From positions 27,745 to 91,744 of the forward strand of contig LGRX02014832.1 in the NCBI GenBank assembly GCA_001247695.2: 64,000 nt of DNA. The letters are read 5' to 3'. Positions within the stretch are counted from its first letter, which is position 1. Each line of letters opens with the position of its first letter. Below the pieces are notes generated by a model. It had not been told where the DNA came from. It worked only from the letters and a program-made list of their open reading frames with translations, and made no database searches. Shown here one piece after another: positions 56,718 to 64,000 of the stretch. Position numbers and translations under genes: made by a program. Origin of the DNA: Cymbomonas tetramitiformis. Lineage: Eukaryota > Chlorophyta > Pyramimonadophyceae > Pyramimonadales > Pyramimonadaceae.

Positions 56718-59250
56718 TTAGGGTTGTGGAGCTTCTCCGCTCACACTGCCGTTGATCTTGGGCAGCCACACAGGGGAAGAGCGAAATGCTGGCCAATCGG
56801 TGTCGTCCTCGTCGTCGAAGGCGGCGCCGTAGCAAGCAGGCTCCTCGAGGTCATCAGGCAGCGGATAGGCGGCATCGTCCGTGGTTGGCACCACCAGAGA
56901 GCAAGGTACGGTATCGGTTGCGCTAATATTCTGATAAATCGATTTATCAGAATATTAGTATCAATCAATAACTTTTTTTTGAATATCAGAATATTGACTA
57001 TTGATTGATATATGAAGTCGAAAAATCAGAATCGATCAATACCATGCCTAAATAAATCGGTATCAATTGATCGTTGGCGTTGATTAATCATAATCGATTG
57101 ATTGCTACATTGAAATCGCAGTATCGATATCAGAATTGAGAAGGTCTCCCCGGTGGTATCTTTTTTCGGTGACTCTGACGATGAGGATGAACATCCTACG
57201 CCTGCTGCAAGTGCGGCGGGAGGTGCAGATGAGGGTGTAGATGAGTGGCTTGCATATATGGCGCTACCTGAGGCGAAAAAAGATGTCGATGTGCTTAAGT
57301 GGTGGAAGAAAAACGAGTCTGAGCTTCCCGCGCTTTCTAGGATGGCGAGACAATTCTTGGGTGTTCCAGCCTCCACTGCAGGTGTGGAGCGAGCGTTCTC
57401 TGCTGTCACATTCATGCACTCAGATTTGAGAAAGAATTTAAGTGAGGGGACAATCCAACACTCCCTTATGGCTGCAATGAATTAGATATGTGAGAGAACT
57501 CTAGCTTGTCGTCGGGTGCCATAGATAAAGTGTGGCCTCCTAGTCTGCCTGTGTAATTTTGTATTGATATTATTGATAGTATTGATAATCAGCAACTTTA
57601 ACAGTGATATCAGTATTGATTGATAGCATAGTGTACTTAATCAAAATTGATTGATAGGGCCTTTGTAAAAATCAAAATTGATTGATTAGAATAGGTAATA
57701 AATCAGAATTGATTGATAGAGCAACCGGAAAAATCAGAATTGACCAATAGTACTTGGCAATATATCAGAATTGATCGATAACCTCTAGACCAACCGATAC
57801 CGTACCTTGCCAGAGAGCCGCTGCCGACTGTGTCGATCGCATCACCCGTAATCGGTGCAGGCAGGGAGAGGCGGGCGGAGAGGGCTGCCGCAGCAGGCTG
57901 CTCCTCGGGTGGAGCCGGCGGGTCCACCATAGGGGGCGGTGCCGTGAGGGCGGCGGCGGATGCATCAAGCGGCGGGCGGGCAGTGGCCGCTCGCGATGTC
58001 TCCAAGTGCCTGTTGTTCGCGAATGCCTCGACGCACACGTACGGGCAGGCACCACGGGTGTCGGGGTGGGAATCCGTGACGTGCCACATGCGGAAGCAGA
58101 CAGTGCAGGGAAAACCCGTACCCACCCACTTGAGGTACATGGAGTTCGGGGAATCGGAAGTCCACTTTCCCTCCAAGGGCGCAGCCGATTGCTTTTGCAT
58201 GCGAAGGGCCATGGCAACAGGGGACCGCGGAGATGGGTTGGGCCTCTGGGGCGCCTGCTTAGGGCGGTACCCAGAGCCCTCGGGCGGGATGTCGGGAGCG
58301 GCAGAGGACGAGAGTGTGGCAAGGGGGCTCTCGTCCCGAAAGGCGAGGCGGATGCGGAGAGCAAGGCGGGCAAAAGTGAAGACCGCACCCGCACGCAACT
58401 CGCGCAACACCACCAGGTACAGAGGGGCGATGTACGGCGACTGCTTGGCGGACTCGGACAGAATGTGCCAGAGGTCCATCACGCGGTCGGGGTCGCTGTA
58501 CGCCGGCTTAAGCTTCTGGTGGCGGTCACTAAGCCGTCGAATTAGTGCAAGCTGCGGGGCGGGGTCCTCGATCTCGGTGAGGACAACCGCCCTCATCTGG
58601 GTCCAGAAGCGCATGCCGTCCGCGTCGGGCACACCCTCCACCTCGTACCGTAAGCGCTGAAGAGCATAGCGGCCGTCAGCAGGGTGGTGGCGGGCACACT
58701 CGTGGTAGACGCTCAGTGCGTTGCCACGAAGCGGGTGCGGAAGGATGCTGAAGAGGATCTCGTTGATGGTGACGTGGTAAAAGTCATGGTCGTGCTCGAG
58801 GTCCAGGAGCTTGGCCGCCTCGCTGTAGGAGACGGGGTACAGCACGTGAGCCAATCCCGAGAGGAGGGCGTTGAAGTCCACGTCGGCAGTCGTGGTGTCC
58901 AAAGTGTAACCAGTGGGCATTTTGAGGCCAGTAGACTTCAGGAACGAGAGGAGGTCACTCCCATACTGAAAAGCGTAGGCGAGCTGCTCGATGTACTCAT
59001 CCTCGCGCCCCTCCTCCACAGGTGTGGTGGTCAAAACGTCGGGATCGTTGAAGTAGTCGAAAGCCGTAGGGGCGTTGACCGTTGATGTCGGCTTTGAGCG
59101 CAATGAAGAAGTTCCAACAATTCTGCGTGGTCTACGGGACGAGGCAGGGGTAGACTGCGAATCGGAAGGTGAATGTGACGGTGTTCCGCCCTGATGTGTG
59201 CGGGCAGCGCGCAGAGCGGATGCGAGTCCCTCACGTCGAGTCGAAGCCAT
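56718..59250 (-). CDS. Gag of LTR element C (split by hAT, otherwise open)
   Basis: Starts MASTRREGLASALRAARTHQ at 59250; an in-frame start 15 codons upstream is less likely. Serine/threonine-rich N-terminus, then a long helical capsid-like region (for example YSEAAKLLDLEHDHDFY, FARLALRIRLAFRDE). Then a zinc-binding stretch CTVCFRMWH, x4, H, GACPYVC at about 58105-58020, and an alanine/proline linker. Excising hAT 56902-57809 with one CCAGAGAG joins GSGS to LVVPTTDDAAYPLPDD in frame to TAA at 56718-56720. Apart from the insertion I see no stop or frameshift. It likely forms the particle of the element. Confidence 0.85.
56902..57809 (+). mobile_element. 908-bp internally deleted hAT element
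   Basis: TIRs CAAGGTACGGTATCGGTTG and inverse. The 8-bp duplication CCAGAGAG lies at 56894-56901 and 57810-57817. Flanks of the transposase remnant are rich in ATCGATTGAT and AATTGATTGATA repeats. Confidence 0.92.
57153..57485 (+). pseudogene. hAT transposase C-terminus (remnant)
   Basis: 110 codons, acidic start then VLKWWKKNESELPALSRMAR, FLGVPASTAGVERAFSAV and the end at AAMN-stop. This is the complete hAT dimerisation domain in an intact frame, but the catalytic part is missing. Confidence 0.88.
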
Positions 59251-59733
59251 TGTCGGAATAAAATATTGCGGGTCCAGTTGTAACTTGAAGCACACGAGGT
59301 GTGCAATAAAAACAGCTGAAGATGTCGTGAAAAAAATGTCGAGATGTCGCGATGTTGTTTGCCGTGCCGTGACGTGCTGCGAGTGGTGCGGTGCGGCTGA
59401 TGTCGTGTTGCTGCCAAAAGATGTCGATAGAGTCGCAAAAAGCGAAGCGGACCAGAGAGATCAATAAGCCAACACAAAAGGTGCGTGGGCCGGTAACCTG
59501 ATCAAACAGGAGATATATGACTATATATATGCTGTTTTGTAACTGTGAAAATGCAGGTGTGCTGGCTCTTGGAATACTAAAGTCAGATAAAATAATATGA
59601 TGTCTGGCTAAGTGTTTCGGGAGCCTGACACTGTGCCACAGGCAGCACTGCAGGTGACATCCAGGCGAGGGGTGAAACTAAGGGTGCACCACTGCTCCCC
59701 CCTAAGGGGGGGGGAAAGTCAGCATACCCGTGA

Positions 59734-59990
59734 ACAGGCCAAAACAGGCAAAAAACGCGATTTTCGGCCGATTTGGGCCCAAAAAATATTTTTTTTCAAA
59801 ATTTCAAATTGCGGTGACCATCAGGATTAATTACGTGATATGTGAAACCCCTCAATTCCACGAATCGCTGCACTCCTCACCCGCGTAATGGTGTAGAACG
59901 CCAAAACAAGCTAAAAACAACGGTTTTTTGGCGATTTCAACCTGAAAAAATATTTTTTTTTGAATTTTTTTCCGCAAAGAATTCATGCGA
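59734..59990. repeat. About 184-bp satellite, right block
   Basis: Continues the array broken at 56311 (ACAGGCCAAAACAGGC, TTCAAATTGCGGTGACCATC), with more divergence toward the right edge. Confidence 0.8.
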
Positions 59991-60031
59991 TTCCACTGCG
60001 ATCGCAGTCCGATATAGCGATTTCATGGATA

Positions 60032-60640
60032 TCATCGATTATAGATTTCGGCCATCTCACTCGTGCGACCGCTCCGTGCGCTTTCTTCTGAACGGAGAGT
60101 TAACTTTTTGACATTGTTGCGAAAGCCGGTCATCACTTCGTGGTTTGCTTCTTGACCATAGTCACTATCCCAATACTCAGGATCCACACAAAAGCCGGCG
60201 GAGTAGTGTAAGTCAGAATGCACAAACTCCCAGCGCTGCTCAGCCAGCAACTTAAGAGAAGTCATACGTACTGCAATGCAAGGCTCTATATCGATATTTC
60301 CGATAACCGATACTATCGATATATCGTATTTATCGCCGATTATCGGATTGTGATGTCTAACTATCGATTGTGCAGGTTTTGGTGTTCCATATTTAATTTA
60401 TAACAAATCACATATAAATGTCCAAGTAATCGATTATTTATCGATTTTGCCGATTATCGATACCGTTTTTCGGATATCGGATTGTATCGATACCGAAAAA
60501 CCAAACCGATATAGAGCCCTGCTGCAATGAGCCCAGGTATGGTGTCAAAAGCAAAGTGAAAAACTTATAGTAAACTTTGCCCACGCAAGGTGTGTCCCCA
60601 TCTGCCAAACGAAGAAACATAAAAATATGCCTCAAAAAGT
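60032..60640 (-). pseudogene. hAT transposase, middle part, split by a MITE
   Basis: It reads IFMFLRLADGDTPCVGKVYY up to LGSLQ. It is then cut by the 243-bp MITE and continues MTSLKLLAEQRWEFVHSDLH and AGFCVDPEYWDSDY. The last motif is typical of hAT transposases. The frames on the two sides differ by one, so it was decayed as well as interrupted. Confidence 0.8.
60279..60521. mobile_element. 243-bp hAT-type MITE inside the hAT transposase
   Basis: TIRs CAAGGCTCTATATCG and CGATATAGAGCCCTG. The 8-bp duplication CTGCAATG lies at 60271-60278 and 60522-60529. The interior is full of CGATAT/ATCGAT palindromic motifs. Confidence 0.9.
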
Positions 60641-60796
60641 GAAACGAACGAAGGCGGATGACAGATTTGAGAAAATACGGTATGACTTACCGTATTTACG
60701 CAAATTTGGCTCAAGGGGGAAATACGAGCTCCTCGACAGTGCACTACGGCGTATTTACGCCGTATTTACGCCGTAAGTCTCCACTCTGAACACGCC

Positions 60797-61865
60797 TCCT
60801 CACCTGCGACTGCGGCCAGTTCCCCCCCGTCGGGAGGTCACCCGCTGCAAAACGAACACCGGAGCCGCCTCCCCCGTTGCCGATCTTGTTCTTGTCCGCC
60901 CGCGGGGTAAAACCCCGCCCGTTGACCCTGTCCGTGAGGGTCTTCAGCTGCCGTTTCACGTCGTACGAGGATGATGGCCGTGAGGTCGGACAGCTGCGAG
61001 GCATCGCCGTTAGTGGCCACGGCTGCCGCGGACAAGGTGAACGAGGCAGCGTGCGTACCGGCTGCAACGTGTCGGGCATAGCACTCGAGGACCCATTGCT
61101 GAATGGTTAGGAGGTCCACGGCCGCCCGCTGCTGGTGCGTGAAGAGTCGCGACACCACCGGCGCGTAGAATCCTGGGTCCAGCGCCGCGAGGAACAGCTC
61201 CTTCACCTCGTCATCGTCGAGAGTGTTGCGCCTCTTTGCGGACCGTAAGGCCGCGTTGAAGTCCGTGATGGACTCGGACGGGTCGGTGTGAGCCTTAAAG
61301 CGGACGCCAAGGAGGTCCGATGTCCCCTGGAAGGGTGCACCGGAGTCCAGCAGACGCCGTGCGAGCTCCAGCAGGGCCCGCTTGCCGTCCAGAGGGTGTA
61401 AGGTCGCAGACGCCTCGAGCCAGTCACCCGCTGGAGAGGCGGGAGACACGATGAGCTCGAGAGTGGAGAAGAGGAGCTTGTTGGCCTCGGGCCGCACGGC
61501 CAACGTGGAGTCCTCCAAGTCGAACATAGGGGCAAACAGCGCGTCCTCGGCCTCGAATGCCTCCTGGAGAGCAGGCACCAGCTTGGAGAGTAGCACCTGA
61601 GCGTTCGACTCCGTACCCGTAAACCGGTCATGCTTGTCTGGAAAGCATTTCGGATGACGTGCTTCGCCACGCTCTCGTCGAAGCGCTCACGCGTGAGCGA
61701 GCGAACACCCGCCAAGAATACGGCTTGGGCGGAGTTCGCAGCTGGAACACCAGCAGGCGCCGGCGTAGCCGGCGTGACGGAATTACGTGCGGCAGCGGAG
61801 TCGAAAATCGTAGCTAGCGAGCGCCGGCGTGACGCCATACTTGATGTCAATCTAGTCGCAACCAT
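60797..61865 (-). pseudogene. R1 gag, N-terminal block
   Basis: It starts MVATRLTSSMASRRRSLATI at 61865. It shares the family features DRFTGTESNAQVLLSKL, FAPMFDLEDSTLAVRPEANK, DWLEAS and DGKRALLELARRLL with element B, ending TGGNWPQSQVRRRV at the hAT insertion. A one-base frameshift lies near 61640, between VIRNA and PDKHDRF. Confidence 0.82.
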
Positions 61866-62257
61866 GATGTAGAACACTATAGAGACGAAGTGAGGGAAAA
61901 TTTGGCGAGGTGCGGAAGGGGCGGCGGCCAAAAGTCGTAAGGCGGTTGTCGAGGAAAAGAAGGAAAGCCGCGGCGTAAAAGATCCCCAAACGTGCATGTG
62001 GATTTAACAACGCGGCCAAGGAACTTTGTGTCGGATCCGACCAAAATTCCAACGTCTACCAACGCGTAGAACGGGAAAATCAAGCAGCCACGAGCCCGAG
62101 CTCTCCGTAAGTCCAATCAACCAGCCACGTAACTAGGCCATACCGCTCCGCCGCGCCTCTAGAGGAGCCCCTCACTCCATCTCAAGCGTCGGTGTTTAGC
62201 CTGCCTGACATGGCCAAACTACGCAGTGTCTAAATAAAGAGTGCGTGGGGCCAAACC

Positions 62258-62406
62258 TGTTGGATATACCCCTAGGACTCGGGATATATTCACTCAGTGA
62301 AGGTTTTCTCAGAATGTTAAAGTTGATAAGTTAACCCGATATAACGGGCATAATCAGTTAGGGTTCGGGTTCGGGTGACAGTCATACACACTACTATAGG
62401 AAGAGT
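62258..62406 (-). repeat. R1 5' LTR, interrupted
   Basis: Near-identical to 43665-43813. It breaks off after AGAGT (62402-62406), where the next LTR begins. The remaining 30 bp should lie right of the window. Confidence 0.8.
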
Positions 62407-63360
62407 TGTCAGATATATAGTTAGGTGTGAATAACTAGATAACTGGAAATAAACCCTGAGTTAAGGGTTTCGTGATCAGAACGGTAAAAGTCAGATTGAT
62501 AAAAGAGGTATACACATAAATACTAACGGGAGTTTCCCGACTACTAGTGACGGTCACCCAGCCTACTTTAGGAGGTGACAAGTGACAGATTATACTGTCG
62601 GTGTGTCACATCCAGCACAACACCTAGGGTGGTGACCGGAGTTAGCAGTGAAACGAAGCAAACAAACTCCCTACTTAACTTCAGGAGGAAACTGTAGCAC
62701 ACCTGGGGGCCTGTACTCTTGGTCAGGGCGGTCCCAGGTCACAGCAAGGTTGACAGACACTGCTGTTAGTTGCTAAAACCCTAAACACAGCTCAAATTTA
62801 GAGAGAGCTCCTCTGCACATCTAGGAGGCTAAGTAATAGCTAATCCTAGGCAGGCACGGTGTGACCAATCTCAGCCACTAGAGGACTGTTGGACCGGCGG
62901 TCCGGCCCGGAGCAGCGTGAGGGTGAAGTAGTTGCCGGCTTCCGGGGCCGGTGATAAATCATTCGTAGAAGAAATTGTGGAATCCTCGATCACAGCCGCA
63001 TGGACCCCAGAGGCCGGCTCCTCGTCATCGGACGAGTACGGCGGTGGCGGGTAAGGCGGTGACGGCGGAACATAATTAGGGTCGGGGTCATACAGCCATG
63101 GCGGCCGCGGGACATTCCGGAGAGTGTGGAATCCCTGCCGCAGCTCCCGATACCGCGTCTGTCGATGCGGCGGAATAGCAGCCGTGCCCGCACCACCCAC
63201 TGCGTCGCCAAGATCGTTACGAATCATTTCAGTTGGTGAAGTCCTCGTAGTTGGGACTGCCGAGGCAGTCCACGTAGCACCACCGACCGGTGGAGCCGTG
63301 CATGTGCGCGCATCGGCACCACCGACATCGGCAACGGTGTGCGGTGAACAGACTATTGGG
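62407..63360 (-). mobile_element. LTR element D2 inserted in the R1 5' LTR (partial)
   Basis: 3' LTR 62407-62617 (TGTCAGATATATAG to ACATCCAGCA), then the internal hairpin-like AACACCTAGGGTGGTG and the Gag C-terminal block. The expected duplication AGAGT is present on the left only, and the other end is outside the window or lost at about 63360. Confidence 0.65.
62871..63227 (-). pseudogene. Gag C-terminal block of element D2
   Basis: HRQTRYRELRQGFHTLRNVP, WLYDPDPNYVPPSPPYPPPP, SSDDEEPASGVHAAV. Very similar to 44.1-44.4 kb, so both belong to one Gag lineage. The upstream part is missing. Confidence 0.75.
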
Positions 63361-64000
63361 AATAAATGAATCTCGATCGTCGTCTAAAAACCTTCATTTT
63401 GACACAATTTTCGTCGTCTAAAAGTTATTGCCACGTCATCTGAAAAGTGCCACGTAAGCGACACGTAAGCGACACGTAAGTCGTCCCGCAATTTTTATTA
63501 CAAAATATTACTGGAATTATTTATTTGTGCATGATACTTTCGTACTCGGCGAGTCCCGGTAGATTTTTTTGTTGCATTTTTGTTCATATGCGTGCATATC
63601 ATGTACAAGTATGCAAATATGGGTACATCCATGTGCAATTTAGGCCAACATGCACGGTACACGTTTATGAATGTGCGTATATAGGTGCTTCAATTCCCGT
63701 AAAATAAGTTGCAACTGAGATGGGTACTAGCATATGATACACAAATCTATATCATCATACAAATTTATTCAAAATACACCAAATATTTGTCTATGATGTC
63801 TTCTAGGCAAGAGATTTCGATCATTTCACCGTGCTAAGGCTACTATATTGCTGATACATTGGAATCTATATCTTCAATCCACAATTATTTGCGGTACTTG
63901 TTGGTTTTATTTCCCTCGATAGCGAGGTAACGTTGACGGCAATGTCGACGCTCTATCGGAAAACATAAATGGCAGAGCTTTATTGGTCAAGGCAATTGCA
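63361..64000. other. AT-rich, no gene seen
   Basis: GCGACACGTAA is repeated about three times at 63449-63482. CGTCGTCTAAAA occurs twice near 63372-63421. No coding signal is supported. Confidence 0.5.

Larger units (their letters stand above)
56312..59733 (-). mobile_element. LTR element C, gag-only, inserted in the satellite
   Basis: LTRs 56312-56546 and 59499-59733 (235 bp each, TGATCAAACAGGAG to CATACCCGTGA) differ at about two positions. The 5-bp duplication ACAGG lies at 56307-56311 and 59734-59738. Inside the 5' LTR (minus strand) is GGTTACCGGCCCACGC, a primer-binding-site candidate. One Gag, no pol. Interrupted by a 908-bp hAT element. Confidence 0.92.
52562..60788 (-). mobile_element. 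8.2-kb hAT transposon inserted in R1 gag
   Basis: The ends are CAGAGTGGAGACTTACGGC and its exact inverse, with subterminal TACGG repeats. The 8-bp target duplication AACACGCC lies at 52554-52561 and 60789-60796. Excision restores the R1 gag frame (QVRRRV to AFHKGSG). The transposase is on the minus strand in pieces: about 60640-60522, 60270-60100 and 53380-52970. The DNA between 53.39 and 60.1 kb is later insertions and satellite. Confidence 0.93.
43665..64000 (-). mobile_element. LTR element R1, gag-only, heavily interrupted, runs off right edge
   Basis: The 3' LTR is 43665-43843 (179 bp, TGTTGGATAT to CCAGCA in plus orientation). The 5' LTR is 62258-62406, then broken by another insertion. 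The shared part of the two differs at about one position, so the element is young. Just inside the 5' LTR (minus strand) is GGTTTGGCCCCACGC, a candidate primer-binding site. Its gag lies in three blocks: 61865-60797, 52553-52233 and about 44986-44058. The gaps are the hAT element 52562-60788 and the TIR element 44992-52227. No protease, integrase or reverse transcriptase is visible in R1's own sequence. Confidence 0.82.

Noticed and set aside
57765..58660. Other long frames on both strands over element C gag
   Set aside because: GC-rich shadows. The minus-strand Gag is supported by its zinc motif and by frame restoration after hAT removal.
60838..61079. C-terminal end of R1 gag reading into SGDLRRKYG
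   Set aside because: Those last codons belong to the hAT terminal repeat, not to Gag.

Overview
This is nuclear DNA of a eukaryote, not a bacterium. Genes are split by GT-AG introns, one is a C2H2 zinc-finger gene of the ZNF511 family with a 17-base microexon, minisatellites fill introns, and there are DIRS-like, LTR and hAT transposons, including hAT-type MITEs. The repeat-rich style, CCCTAAA-type interstitial repeats and DIRS-like elements suggest a microalga, perhaps a prasinophyte green alga. That lineage call is a guess.

Layout. 1-10.2 kb holds two small minus-strand genes of unknown function (1716-2167 and 2746-3308) and a complete ten-exon ZNF511-like gene (4041-10205, 249 aa) whose introns carry tandem repeats. 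10.2-20.4 kb is gene-poor. It contains a decayed DIRS-like retrotransposon (about 14.9-17.1 kb) split by a 1.2-kb TIR transposon, which itself carries a 173-bp hAT-type MITE, and two copies of a hairpin-rich dispersed repeat. 20.5-33.6 kb is GC-rich. I reconstruct several minus-strand multi-exon genes of unknown or weakly placed function there (22.8-24.1, 29.2-30.7, 31.1-31.6, 31.8-33.6 kb), separated by 52-bp and 31-bp minisatellites. 35.6-37.7 kb is satellite-like. 40.2-41.7 kb is a two-exon, apparently intact paraoxonase/arylesterase-family gene with its catalytic residues in place.

42.7-64 kb is a deep nest of transposons. A DIRS-like element is cut at 43664 by an LTR element (R1) that runs off the right edge. 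R1's gag is interrupted by a 7.2-kb TIR element (44992-52227) and by an 8.2-kb hAT element (52562-60788). The first contains another LTR element (46546-50913) with its own long-TIR foldback insertion. The hAT element contains satellite DNA, an LTR element (56312-59733) whose gag is split by a second hAT, and a hAT-type MITE inside its transposase. Most boundaries are fixed by target-site duplications. At the two hAT insertions in gag, removing the insert plus one duplication re-opens the reading frame. The LTR elements carry a related Gag but no visible protease, integrase or reverse transcriptase. Their primer-binding sites resemble the anticodon region of initiator tRNA-Met, as in copia.
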